NCBI RefSeq assembly: GCF_028554725.1
Contig: NC_071670.1
Span: 68,051,001-68,115,000 of the forward strand
Direction: 5' to 3'
Origin: Zeugodacus cucurbitae
Taxonomy: Eukaryota > Arthropoda > Insecta > Diptera > Tephritidae
Length of the DNA stretch: 64,000 bases
Below are positions 35,410 to 48,400 of the stretch, piece by piece. The position numbers and the translations under genes were made by a program. How positions within the stretch are numbered: position 1 is the first letter of the stretch; each line of letters begins with the position of its first letter. Below the pieces are notes generated by a model. The model had not been told where the DNA came from. It searched no databases and worked only from the letters and a program-made list of their open reading frames with translations.

Positions 35410-35720
35410 GGTTTATAAAATATTAAAATTTGAATTTTTGACAGAATTCTAACTAAAAAACTCACTTTTTTGGTCAACTTTTCGCCATATATTGGCTCGA
35501 AAAAATAGTTTAAAAAAATAAAGAAAAATCCTTCGTTCATTAACTAGATAATGTTATTTCAAAGAAGTGTGCAAAATTTGAATAAAATCGATTCATAACT
35601 TCTCGAGATATCGTGTCCACCGACTTAAATAATTGAGTTTTGAGATAAACGCGTTTAAAGTTTTCAATTGAAACTGACGTGGGTATATCTCTGAGAATTT
35701 TACTCGGATTGATTTGGTAT
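35410..35720 (+). repeat. dispersed repeat, interior shared with 20820-21130
   Basis: Shares TTTTTGACAGA, TTTTCGCCATATATT, AACTAGATAATGTTATTT and the downstream CTCGGATTGATTTG-like block with the element at 20533-21160. Terminal inverted repeats are not evident here. Confidence 0.5.
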
Positions 35721-36223
35721 TTTTGTATACTATTTTAAACATATTGTACTATTTAATAAGACAAAAAATTTGTTTATTTAATAGAATCTATAATATTTTT
35801 TTAACTGCATAACTTAGTCTCTAATGTTCAACCTAACCAATCCACTCACTAATTGCTTACATTGCATTTAGTTAGAGTTTTATGTATCATATGTAGCCTT
35901 GAGTTCTCCAGTACCTCTGCATAAATCTCAGAGAGATCATCATTATTTATGTCACGCATTTTAAAACAATCGTTAGAAATTATAATTTATTTTTTCGAAG
36001 CTATAGTAATTTCATCTTATATGGCAGGTATAGTATTTTCTTAGTATTGTAAGGCTAAACTTCGCGAAACAGGAAAAAGGTAAGTATTTGATGTGAACTA
36101 CTGTAGATTAATTTTAATTTAGCTGAAATTGCTGTAAATATGCCAGTCATGCGAATCCTGGAACTTCAGATGATTTTTTAATATTTTTACCCAATAATAA
36201 TCATCACTTATTTGTACTTTCAG
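35721..36223. other. intron or upstream region of the coactosin-like gene
   Basis: AT-rich, ending with the acceptor TTTGTACTTTCAG directly before the ATG at 36224. No other feature was seen. Confidence 0.5.
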
Positions 36224-36959
36224 ATGCTTGCACCAACGGGTCTCGACAAAGAATCCATACGTGAGGCTTACGAGGATGTGCGCTCCGATCAAACAGATAC
36301 CGATTGGTAAGGCACCATAAACTTTAATATTTGCGTGAAACGGCACAAATTATAAATTTTGCATTACATCTCTCCGCTTTTAGGGCTGTCTTCAAGTTCC
36401 AAAACTCCACCATAACGTGCACAGCACGCGGTCAAGGCTTCGCCGAATTCCGCGAACAATTCGGCGAGAACGACCGCGCATTCGGTTACATCCGCATACA
36501 AATGGGCGATGAGATGTCGAAGCGGCAAAAATTCGTCTTCCTGACGTGGATCGGACAATATGTCGGCGTGTTACCGCGTGCCAAAATGTCCACGGACAAG
36601 GCGCTCATACGTGAGGTGCTAAGCGTAAGTATTTACCATATTCGATGGTTTGAATCGTAAAACTCAACAAAGCGCATATTGATGACTGTTTCCTTTATTT
36701 CGAATTATTGTTATTATTTTTTATATTTTTATTTGCAACGTATCGATGACTAATTGCACAGTTGTTTCTATAATATTTGCGCGTGTGTCTGTTTGTATGT
36801 GTGTGTTTATATAATATAAATAATTTCTCTTGTTCGATACAGAATTTCGCTGTGGAGTTATATGCGGGCGTTGACGACGAACTGGACATTGAACTTTTCC
36901 GTGGTGCCTTGGAACGCGCGGGTGGCGCTAACTACGGCACTGGTGAGCGTAAATGGTGA
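36224..36959 (+). CDS. coactosin-like actin-binding protein (ADF-homology domain)
   Basis: Three exons: 36224-36306, 36384-36624 and 36843-36959 (441 nt, 146 aa), all GT-AG, phases 2 and 0. The protein is a single ADF-homology domain (LDKESIREAYEDVRSD, TDWAVFKF, GFAEFREQF, AFGYIRIQMGDEMSKRQKF, FLTWIGQYVG, PRAKMSTDKALIREVL, ending GANYGTGERKW). It has the length and block order of coactosin, which binds F-actin and modulates filament dynamics in the cytoplasm. The Drosophila counterpart is, from memory, CG6891. The ATG lies immediately after the acceptor AG, so the short form starts here while an upstream in-frame exon such as 22172-22264 could add an acidic extension. Several AATAAA signals follow from about 37045. 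Confidence 0.93.
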
Positions 36960-38164
36960 AACACCAAAGCGTTGGTGGCGCAATCAAATTGCATATTGTA
37001 CATGAAATTGGCAAAAACAAAAGCAAAATTTAACAAAAAAAAAATAAATAATAAACACGGCATACACTTTCGGACACAAAATTCAAAAGCAACAACAAAT
37101 CAATAAATAAACGTACAATACAGATTTCATTGTCCAGTACCAAGCGCGAAGCGTGAAAATTAAGATGAAATTGACGAAATTGAAGAAATGAAAGATTGTT
37201 TGGATCGAAGGAGTCTTTAGTGCCTACTATATATATATTTAATTATAAATTTAAATTCTTTTTAGGTGTTTAAAAAATTGAGACGTGACAACGCATCAAC
37301 GAGTCCCTGATTAGTCATTAAGCTTATTGATTACAACAACTTATATATACATACATACATATTAACATGCATATTTAAGACATTTGGAAAGACGTTTATG
37401 TATTGTCCAGCAAGCACATGCATATGTATTTTGTGAAATTACTTACATACATACATACATACTTATGTATACTTACTATAAAAACAAATACAAATACATA
37501 GCAATTTTGTAAAGTCCAATGAACAGTTTTAACCAAAATCCATATTGAGAAAAAATCATAAATATCTATGTATGTGATTATATTTGTAAAAAAAAACATG
37601 CAAATAAAAATTACAAAACGAAAACAATGAAAGAACTATAAGTATATTTATTTAAAATACAAATAATGGGGAAGGGGCAATAGGCGACAAATAGGTGGGA
37701 GGACCCAAATCTGAGTAATATTAAAAATATTTGCTTTCTCCCAAGAAGGTATCCCATCTTCCCTAAACTGAGTCAAACTTATCAACGTCAATTGATGTGG
37801 AAATCTTTAAACCACCCAACCTTGCTAAATTCTCCAACCTCAACTATCTTATCTTGATTAAATTGGCTCAATATTTCCGCTAAATGAACTAATATACTAG
37901 AACTAGGACTAAATTATAGCACTCTCGAAGACTCATTGTGAAATATTATATTATGCCTGTAGTGAAAAATTAGTTTTTTTTATGAGGGACTAAGTGATCA
38001 TCAATAGGTCTTTCAATATATAGAATATGAATTATGAATATATAGAATATGGATAAGTAGCCATGATCTGCGTAAATAATTTTCGGTCTTTAAAGACTGC
38101 CATCGATCTTGCAACACCATCAACACAATGCGCCGTATAATCCGTATTTAACAAATAGTTACAT
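36960..38164. other. 3' untranslated and intergenic region downstream of coactosin
   Basis: The early part (to about 37620) is A-rich with AATAAA and AATAAAAAT signals and ACATACATACAT repeats and is probably 3' UTR. The remainder has no recognisable feature. Confidence 0.45.
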
Positions 38165-39450
38165 ACTATTTTTACACTCTCGCAGCAAAAGTTGCTAAAG
38201 AGAGTGTTATAGTTTTGTCCACATAACGGTTGTTTGTAAGTCCTAAAACTAAACGAGTTAGATATAGGGTTATATATACCAAAGTGATCAGGGGGACGAG
38301 TAAAGTTCAAATCCAGATGTCTGTCTGTCCGTCCGTGCAAGCTGTAACTTGAGTAAAAATTGAGATATCTTAATGAAACTTGGAACACGTATTTCTTGGC
38401 ACCGAAAGATTATGTTCGAAAATGGGCGGAATCGGACTGCTGCCACGCCCACAAAATGGCGATAACCGAAAACACATAAAAGGGCTATAACTAAGCCATA
38501 AATTAAGCTATGAAAGCAAAATTTGGTACAAACGATTGTTCTAGGAAGGGGCATATTTGGATGTAATTTTTTTTTAGAAAATAGGCGTGGCCCCGTCCCT
38601 ACTAAATTTTTTGTACATATCTCGTAAACTACTAAAACTATATATACGAAACTTTCAAGAGTGGTTTTTTTCAGGTATTTCCTTGTATAGTCCAAAAATG
38701 GAGGTAATCGGATAATAACCACGCCCACCTCCCATACAAAGGTTTTGTTTAAAACTACTAAAAATGCCTTAATTCAGTAAGGAAAACCAACAGAAACCTT
38801 AAATTTCATTATAAATAAGGTACAGAAGAGCTGCACTCAATTTTAAATGGGTCCCGCCATATCTCCCATATCTCCGAAACTACTCGACCAATTTTAATGA
38901 AATTCGGATTGTAATATTTTCCTTGCATCCCAATGATATGTTTTAAAAATAGGCCAAATCGGTTCACAACCACGCCTACTTACTATATACCAGAACTTTG
39001 AAGACGATCTGAATCGTTTATTTTACAATATATAAAGTAAGCACTAGTGAAGAAATCGGAACAGAACTTTGCACAAATACTATATTTATAGTTTGGCATC
39101 GCCCTACTAAAAATCGTCGAAATCGGAATATACATTTTCAAGGCCCCATATATCGAACATGAGGACCTCAGGGGTTCTAGTTTTTTTATCGGAAATATAA
39201 GTAAGTCTCTCAGATATTTTGAAGAAATTCAGAGGAAATATGTTTTTTTTTTTAATAATATGTCTCCGTGCCTAAAATACGTGAAATCGGGTTATAACTT
39301 CACCTAACTCCCATATACATAATATTAGGGTTTCCAACTTTTAATGAACTTTATGTGGGTCAAATTGTGTGTTATATTACTGAAATTAAATAAATAAATT
39401 GCGAGAGTATAAAATGTTCGGTTACACCCGAACTAAGCGCTTCCTTACTT
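38165..39450 (-). repeat. dispersed repeat 'TATACTCTCGCAA' family, full-length copy in reverse
   Basis: Reverse-oriented copy. ACACTCTCGCAGCAAAAG marks its 3' end at 38166, and AATTGCGAGAGTATAAAATG followed by GTTCGGTTACACCCGAAC (the hairpin) and CTTCCTTACTT marks its 5' end at about 39395-39450. The internal GTCTGTCTGTCCGTCCGT tract and CCACGCCCAC motifs match the other copies. Frames such as 38288-38728 are not genes. Confidence 0.75.
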
Positions 39451-39822
39451 TTTTTTGAACGTTACTTCTACGAAAATAAATAGTTTAAAAATAGTACATA
39501 GCATTTTTGTAAATTTGATTTAAAACTAAAATACTTACTAAAACACAAAAGAAAATTTATCAGAATATATAATTGATTTTAAAGACGAAGTATTAAACAC
39601 AAAGAACTGCGCTCAAACGTATTAATCCTTTTCACGAGAATAATAAGACAGGTAAAAAATTGTGTGTATTTGTTGTAATGTCCTCGATTTAACTCGTTAC
39701 TACCTTAATAGCTTCTAAGAAAATAGCTTTCGCAATCCCTACACCTTATGTGCAGGTAGACAAAGATCGTTGTACAAAAACAATGTTATGTGTTTGGGTC
39801 AACTTTTAAAAATGGAAAAGAG

Positions 39823-39865
39823 TATAAAAAGTCGGCAAAGTTAACATTTCAAACATTCAGTTCAA
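39823..39865 (+). promoter_or_regulatory. candidate TATA/Inr promoter of the POLDIP3-like gene
   Basis: TATAAAAA at 39823-39830 is followed by TTTCAAAC (39848-39855) and TTCAGTTC (39856-39863), both initiator-like. The TATA is 28 bp from the first A and 36 bp from the second. There is no ATG between here and the start codon at 40129, so a leader of about 270 nt would be free of upstream start codons. Confidence 0.4.
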
Positions 39866-40128
39866 AATATCTGAAAGCAACACATCTCAAATATATTCCG
39901 CTAGAGCTAAGAAATTGTAATCTGCTTCTTAGCATTACATTGGATATTCACAATATACATCGACGAACAGCAGCCAACTTTCCAGCAAACGCAGATCGGC
40001 TTTTTATATTTTCTCACACGGAGACACAATTGTTTCTTTTCTCAATTTTTTGAGAAAAAGAAATCTATAAACCTCTATTAATTGATCAATTGCCCCGTGA
40101 AGAAAAGTGCTAAATACGTATAACAACA

Positions 40129-41513
40129 ATGGATCTTAGTTTGGATGAGATAATTAAAACCAAAAAGATTTCGCTACCATCAGCTGTGAAGAAATTGTAA
40201 GTGTAGTTAAAATGGCGAAGTACGCTTCACTTTTTACTCATTCATCAGCATAAAAGTAGTCCACTAACAAAACAAATTAATTAAACTTTAATCTTTTTCA
40301 CAATTTCAGCAATAGTACGGAGAATCCCCGCAAAGGTTTGGCTTTACGAAAGACGTTAAATAAGCCTGTATTCAAGCAGAGCGTTGTGACTGACGCTCGA
40401 AATAAAATTATACAGAAGAATCGTGAAAAAATACGAGATGCGCGTGATAAATTATCAGAATTAACGCGAGCTAGTGGTGATGTACGCCAACGTTTATTAG
40501 CAAAGAAATTAAAAGCCGCAGGCGGATTGAAAACGCGAGGCGCCACGAAAAAATTGTATACAGCAGCGTATCGTAATGGTGTAACTAAAGCCAGACCAGG
40601 ATTGAAAAGTTCACAACCCTATCTAAGGGAACCTGCACATGTATCAAATCGATTACCCGATTTAATAAATGTTCCTCGTGGTTACGTAGACTATGACGAC
40701 ATGGAACGTATGGAAGAAGGTGAGTACTAAAACTTTATAAATTATATTAAAGAGCAAAGTTATTAATGTATATATTTATGTATTTCAGAGGAAATTGCTG
40801 CAGCCACAAGACTTAGCCGCACGGTAACAAATGATTTTGCCACATACAGTCAACGAGACGTTTCTCCAACACCACCAATAAGACGCATGAATTCATGGGT
40901 GGCAAACACTGAAGCTTTTGATCCTTTTGATGTTTACAAACCTCGTGAACGTCGCATGTCACCAGATCTACCACCACCTCCACCCAAGGGCATACTAAGA
41001 CCCAGCACCCGACAATTAAGTCCAGATTTGTATAATCGCCGCTATGTGCCAGAACCATCATCACATCTATCATATGAGATGCGCTCCCGTTTAGAGCGTG
41101 CACCTGATCCACATGCATCCATGGGAATTTTCTCTAACCCAATGAAATCGTCATCATCATCATCCTCCGGTTATCGTATTGTAGTCAGTAATTTGCACAG
41201 CAGCGTCACTCAGTCAGATATTCAAGAATTGTTTGAGGATATCGGACCTTTGTATGATTCACGTTTAGTGCGTCCCGGCGTCGCAGAAGTTATATACAAA
41301 TCTCTTACGGATGCAGAAAAAGCGGTGGATACCTACCACAACCGACAATTAGATGGTCAACCAATGAAATGTCTGTTGGTCAACCCCCGCGCTTCAAACA
41401 AGCCCACCGCTCCAGCAATACCCACAGCATCAAGTTCGCGCAGTTCTTCAGGCAAAACACCTTTGGAAATTGACATAGACGCTTTGCATAAGGTGCTTTT
41501 CCGACGTAATTAA
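40129..41513 (+). CDS. POLDIP3/SKAR-like RNA-binding protein
   Basis: Three exons: 40129-40196, 40310-40719 and 40789-41513 (1203 nt, 400 aa), phases 2 and 2. The N-terminus MDLSLDEIIKTKK is a UAP56-binding motif as found in mRNA export adaptors such as ALY/REF and POLDIP3. Residues about 28-75 are basic with repeated DARxKL/RDARDKL-type sequence, a POLDIP3 feature. Short proline-rich stretches (PPPPPK, about residue 221) follow. An RRM spans about residues 288-361 (IVVSNL as RNP2, GVAEVIY as RNP1). The likely role is nuclear: linking spliced mRNA to UAP56 for export and translation signalling. AATAAA signals follow at about 41524 and 41544. The family call rests on the motif combination; another ALY-like RRM protein is the alternative. 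Confidence 0.82.
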
Positions 41514-42441
41514 CGCTAAGATGAATAAAAATATTAAAACTCAATAAAGTGGCAGATATGAAGCGTATTTATAATAACTAGCTTATTAAGCAGATAGCAA
41601 GCAGAGCCTACATGTCAATAAATACATACATGTTATAAATGTATCTTAAATGATTATTGGTGTTCATACACAAAACAAAATAATGTAGATTTACGCTTCT
41701 GCCAATAAAATTTGTGACGTACCATTATAAATAAAATCATTGACGTACAACCCTAAAAAGTTCTTTTTATTAATATTTTAAATTTAAGTTGATTTTGGAA
41801 TCTTTATTTTTGAACAGCTTGAACTATCTTGTGAAAGATTGCTCATAGCAATAATATGCCTAATATACTTTTCAATGTTATTTTAAAAGGATGAAAATAT
41901 TGAACACATTTTTTGTTTATTTTTAATTGCAGAGCAATTGCAATTATTTTCATTTGTTATAAAAAGTTAAAAAGAAAACATTTTTCATCTTCATTATTGT
42001 TTTCATTCCTATCTGGCAGCACTGTGAAATTTCAATTCGTTACATTTCATATATTGGTTCGTACTCGTTCGCATTTCTCGTTTGCTGTTGGATGTGCAAG
42101 AGTAATATAGGGTCGCTTTAATTTTAAAAACAAAAAATTAATTTATTCAATAGTTTAACAGCAAGAAATGAAACATAAAGATCTAATTTAAAGTGTGCCC
42201 TAAGTAATAGTTCAATAGAACGTTTATTTTATTGCTGCAAAAACGTTTTGTTAAAAGAAAATTTTCACTCAACTTTTTTGTTATCAGAAAGTGAAAAATA
42301 AAGCAAACGACAAAATAATACCAGCGAGTATTTTTTTAGAAAGTTTCAAAAAGGATGAAACGTTAAAAGAAGAAAAGAAAGGAACAAAACTACGGTGAAA
42401 GCAAAACAAACCCAATAAATGTATTGTAAACGGAAACTTTA
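41514..42441. other. spacer between the POLDIP3-like gene and S6KL
   Basis: Contains the polyadenylation signals of the upstream gene and, from about 42060, A-rich sequence that is probably the S6KL leader. An in-frame upstream ATG was not seen immediately before 42442. No other feature. Confidence 0.45.
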
Positions 42442-45400
42442 ATGGGAAACAGTGTCAGTGCATCCAGGAATGAGCAGACCACAAAGTCGCCAAAGCAACG
42501 GCAGCCGCAGGAGAGTATATCAAAACAACTTGTGAGTGAACACGTCCAGGATAAGGAAGACCCACAGCAGCAGAACCTTACTTACCCTAAAACTCACTTA
42601 AACAAAACACGAAGCAAAAGTACGAGCAGCAGCAGCAAAAAGCCAGCACTACATGAAATAGAACATAACAGTGAAGGACAATCAGCTGCTAGCACTTACG
42701 GAAATCAACGTTCTAGACAGGTATTAAATATTAACATTGCAATTTAATAATATTTGCGTCCATACAAACATTTGTAGGCGGTAGAACCTTGCTATTACAA
42801 TTTATAATGTAAATATTCTTCAAACACGTTAGAGCAGTATGAGTATTGTTATACTTGCTATTTTGTAATGTTAACTACGTTGGGGGTCAGATAGTTAATT
42901 GCCTTTAACATGTCATGTTAAATACATATCTATTCGTTGACATCATTACGCAGCAGCGTCAATAACGACAGCACATCAGCAGAACTTTATAAACATGTAC
43001 GTTAGTGTGTATGTACTGCTTTGAAATTGTTATTCGTAGTAGAAAGGAATAAGCGCAAGAGGAAGCCATGTGAACTCACCCTCAAGTACGTGCGCCTATG
43101 CGTTAACAGTGTCAGTGTCATTGCACGCAGTAACTGTAGCTATTGCCACTACTGCCCGTGTATACTAAAGCGGCGCAAAGCAGCAACGCTTGGTAAAAGG
43201 CATCATCAATCCAGCATATGTTCGTATTGTATGTGTATGTACAGCGTAACGCGCTGCTGGATTGTGAGCTGTGGCTTAACTGCGTCGCCAAACGTTCAAC
43301 GACCATTTCACGTCGAATCAGCACTGCTGCTATTACTTTTCCCACTGCCCCTTTTTGCGTAGTTTTCTTATATTTCTGCGCAAAAAGGTAATAAAAGTCA
43401 GCAGAGAAGTGTCTTTGTTATATACCAACACAAAATGTAGGAATAACAAAAGAAAATAATTTTGCGCGTATACTGGCTGCCGCTATGTCCCGCGCTCAGC
43501 ATTCTGCTAACCGAAAAACAGCTGTTAACTTCTAAGTAGATTTGCATTTCTACTCAAAACTGCTCGTATATGTGCACATATAAATATATTTAAAAATGCA
43601 TACGTATCTACTAGATACTATCTACCACATGCATATTTTTTGTCAGCATTATTTTGTGTATATTTAGATTTTCCTAAAATATGTAAACATTTAAATATGT
43701 ATGTACACGCAAAGATATATGTATGTACATATGTCTGTTCAGCCGTGTGTGGTTCGTGCTATTTTTGCCTTTGTTGCTATTTTCATTCAATAACTTCGTG
43801 ATTTGCTGTTGCACACTTCTTTGATTCTACCTCCTGCCACACCACCCCCAAAATTGCTGTGCTCTTCAAGCGTTTGCTACGTACTACATACCCTACGTAC
43901 AATATTTTTTTCTTTGTCGTTCTTTCAAGCATTTCTTCTAGCCATTTACATATTTTGTGTGTATGAAATTATTTGTTAAATGACGTAGTTCTATATTTTT
44001 ATTTTGTGCCATAATGTAGTACGACTTTGTGTGTGTCGATTTTACACTTTACCAACGCCATAATTATCGTGTTGTTGTATGTATGGTGAAGAGTTCTTTT
44101 CTGTAAGGGTTTGTATAACACACAACTACTTACCTGTTTCTTCATTATCTCCCCCTGTTTATGTTGCCGTCAGATATGGTGAATTTTTTCATCATTGGCA
44201 TACATATATTTGGTATTAATGATGGTTATACCTGTGCATGTTTGTCAAACCCTCTGTTTGTGTATACTTGAGCATAACATAACGTATGGCATTTGACAAA
44301 TGGCTTTCACTAAACTCTCTAAACTATCCATAGATTTTGTTTGTTTCCCGCCAGTCATTGGGAAAGGGATGTTTGTTAACATGCATATGTATATACAGCA
44401 CATGTACATGGTTATTTAGAGAGTACATGTAGATAGCATATGCTTACATTTGTATTTTTACATAAGTATGTGAAAGATTTGCTTTACTATAATTTCTACC
44501 TGATAATGTTATTTTATGCTAGTGCGACCGTTTCGAAAAGTGCTGATGCTATGTTTTATGTTATGTTATGTACATGAATATGTACAGTTGTGTTCACTAA
44601 AATAGCATTAATTGCGCGCATATTTGACATGAGCCGACTTCTATGATAAATAACCGAAGTACTTTCTTCGACCGTATATTATACAATTACTGTTAAGAAA
44701 ACTCAATCAGAATGTATATACATAAAATAGTTCATTTATAAAAAAAGTTGTAAAAATAAAATTATACTTAGAAGAAACTAAAAAAATAATTATACGACAG
44801 CGATTTCAAAAGTGTTGCTTTTATAGTAGTCCAAATAACTATAAAGTTAAATTTGCATAACTCGAACTTCTATATCTTCAACTCTTAAATTGGCAATAGC
44901 GTTTAGAAATGAAATTTCATAAAAATTGTCTTCCATAACTCAAGCTGTTTGAATGAAAATTTCTATAACTCGAAGTCTATCAAACTGGAAGTTTTTTTTA
45001 TGGATTATGGTGATTCGAATTATGGCAGTTCTGTATAATTTAAGGCAATACTGCAGCATTGTCGATTGTGGTTGAGCCAATTTCCACAACAGTCTGTTCT
45101 ATTATTTTCGCAGTTAGCATCGAAATATTTGGATTCGAATATCGAAAAAAGGCCTGAGGATATAATCTAAATTTTATTCGCAATTCAATGGCAGTTCCAG
45201 TATTTTTTTCGATATAATTTTTTTTTCTTTTTTTCGAAGATCAAACAAACATTGAGGCTTCATTGCATTTGTCATATAAGACCATCTGTCATAAGAGAAT
45301 CATTAAATTAAGTGGAAAATTGAGATTGTATCTATATTTTGGAATTTTTAGTACAGCATACATATATATTTAATAAAAAAATTTTAAAAAGTGCTTTTTT

Positions 45401-48400
45401 CGAACTTCAAATATTTCCACTTTGGAGACTAACTTCGAAAATCGGTGAATACATTTTTTTTACCACGACTCAATCTCGAAATTATTTTGGTCCAATACCC
45501 AGAAAAAAATATCGATTTTGTCGTATAGCACTAATTTATAAAAAAATATATTGTTTTTTTTTTTTCAAATCTAAATTTGATCCACTATTATTTTGAACAG
45601 CACTGTAAATAAATACATATAATTACGTATTTATTAGAAGTCACACGCAAATGTAATTTTAAAACCTCCACCTGATGTTGAGTAGTTGGTGTTGTAGCAG
45701 TCGAAAACATAACAGAAATAAATAATAGGAATGCTATCGTGGCATAGCGTTTGCGCCGATAATAACCCCGATTCTTTTAAGTTGCGTAGACTCGGTTCTC
45801 GTTTATAACTTTCTCACCAATATCTTTCTGTTGCCTCTAAGATCATTTTGATCAGATATTTGGTTGGAATTGGAGTCCATTAGGGCTGCATAGGCTCAAT
45901 TGTCGTGAGTACGAAGTTATTTTCATTTAGTACATACATACATATGTACATATGCTTGTGTATAATGGAATGCATGTAGACGATAAATTGAAAATTAACA
46001 GAATTTAAAAAAGCTTGTGTCGTGATAATGAATAGAGCAAATGCGTAATATATAAATACATTATTTATTTTATGATGTCGCACTACATTGGGTCTACCCA
46101 CGCGCTTTGCCATACACAAAAGCGATTAAGTGCCAAATACTGCTGAAATACTTCATATTCGCGTTAGTTACTTTTTGATAAAAATCTAAAGGAAATGAAA
46201 AAAAAACTCGTTTGACATGTTTCCAGCGAACCCATTTTTTAATTATGTTTCATTTATTTATTCATACATACGTCTTTTGTGTGTGAAAAGAACAACCGCT
46301 CCACAAAAGCTCATATGTACATTCATCAATGCGGCTGAGCTGCTTTAGAATAATTTTGCAAAAAAAAAAATCATTAAAAAATGTAAACAGCAGTTGAAAG
46401 CAGTGATTTTGTGCTTTACTATCCCTTTTCTATAAACTATTGTTCTAATTTTAAAGTAAATAGTTGCTATTTTCGAACGCTTTTATCAATTTATTGTTTT
46501 TTTTATTTTTTATTTTTCAAACAAACTTGATTCACCTGAATCGGGCTATGCACATATGTACGCTGTGTGATTAGGAATAAAGAATAGAGCAGCTATAGAA
46601 ACCCACACATAGAGAGATATAGCACATGTTGCTGTCGTGAATTTAAATTACGCACTTGAAAATGTTTATAAAAACGTTCATTCCATATTGTTTGCCCATA
46701 TACATACATACATACATACATATATATGTGTGTATCTATGTTTGTATGAAATCTAATAATGTGTGGTTGTAAATTTGTATATAGTTTTACTAAAACCACC
46801 ACGGCCTTGAAATGCCTTAAGTACGAAAGTAAATACGCATGTATCTTCTATGTATGGAACTCGTCGTTGTGGCTTTATATTCGAGTAGTAGTAGTAGTGA
46901 TTCGTACACATTTTCTCCAATTCTACCGATCCCTTTGTGCTATTTCGACTTCAAACACATTTCTTGAAGGCCTACATGTACGTATGTACATATGAGTGAC
47001 CAACACAATACTAGTACGCTTACGATTTGTGCCCTACGAACGCTGATGATGCGCTGATTTTCGGCCAAGTAAAAATTTCATCATTCTCACTGTTTTTGTT
47101 ATAGCTTGCTTCATTCGATTTGTTGTTATAGCATTTTTGTTTTGAAACTTGTATTATTTTATTTTTATTTTGTTGTTGTTGTTCTTGTTGCTGCTATAAC
47201 GTAGATTTCAACTTGTTTGTTTTAATTTTCTATTTAATTGTTGTTGTACTTGTGTCCACACCTTGGCCGTCTTTGTCGCGCAGACAGTTTTGTTTAGCTG
47301 TTGTCTGTCTGTCTGAGCATTCACCGCTGCTGCATCATTCGTTATCAGTCGTAAAGTCATTTTTTTGTTTGCTTTCGCCTCGGTCGTTGTATTGATAAAC
47401 GCTCGCCGCGCTCTCACCTCGCCAAGTAGTAAAAGTAGTTTGTCTGCGCCAACTGGTTTTTAATATTTTATTTTCTTTAAAACTGTTCAACAACGTGGTG
47501 CCTACAGTGAGACCCACATAAAGTGTGTTAACCCTTTTTATTGCTTTAAGAATGATTGGGTTAAGATTGCGACACATTAAGCACATTAAGTTAGAAAAAG
47601 ATAATGAGAAGATTCGACTTTAAACTTTGTTAATGTTGTAGTTGTAACGGTTATCTAGACACTGCTTGTAGAGAAATAGCAAATTAATTGTCTTCGGAGT
47701 CATCTAATAAGAGACAGAACAAACGACCTCTATAGACGAGGTTGTACCATCAGGAGAAGGCGGTTAAGGGGTTAGGGGTAGTCAGAGACACGAAAAAATT
47801 AGAATTTTCAGTAATTTGTTTTTGGTATTAATCATGTTATTTTACAAAAGCAATAATATGGCATTATTATACAATGTGTTGACTTAAAGTCACGAAAATT
47901 TGAAAAAAAAAATATATTATAATTTCCAAAGTTATAGCTGTCTGTGTTGACCCAGTTTCAAAAAAAGATCATCGCAACAATCATAAGCCCTTGGAGATTC
48001 ATCTAAAATCAATCGCCTATAAAAATTAGTTTTATAAATAGATAATCCTGGGCTTGAACCAAACTTTTTTTTCAAAAATTAACAAAATGGCGGCCTCAGG
48101 AAAGTTTTTCTAGATTTTCGAGAAAAAACAAAAGTAATAATATTGGTCTTAAAAAATCGAAATTTTTGAAAAAAAATCTTTGGTTCAGGCCTGAATTTAT
48201 TATGCATTCTAAAAGCTGTATGAATTTCATTAAAATCTACTGAGCGGTTATCGAGTTACAGTTGTCACCAGTTCAAAAAACATAGTTTTGAAAAAAAAAC
48301 ATTTAAAGTTTCACACTAGCGTGTTGGAGTGCCTGAGCGCTCGTTGTTATTTGTCGAATAACTCTAAAAGCAATTATCGGATAAACTTCAAATTTTCGGA

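Larger units (their letters stand above)
44584..45607. mobile_element. Tc1-like non-autonomous element with nested insertions
   Basis: The ends are imperfect inverted repeats: ACAGTTGTGTTCACTAAAATA at 44584 and TATTTTGAACAGCACTGT at about 45590-45607. No transposase frame remains. Two further elements sit inside it (44848-45036 and 45105-45503). Confidence 0.5.

Noticed and set aside
38288..38728. 146-codon minus-strand frame
   Set aside because: Lies inside a repeat whose other copies show the same frame broken by indels.
43021..43362. 113-codon frame in S6KL intron 1
   Set aside because: No ATG start at its beginning (TTG), no domain, and located within an intron.
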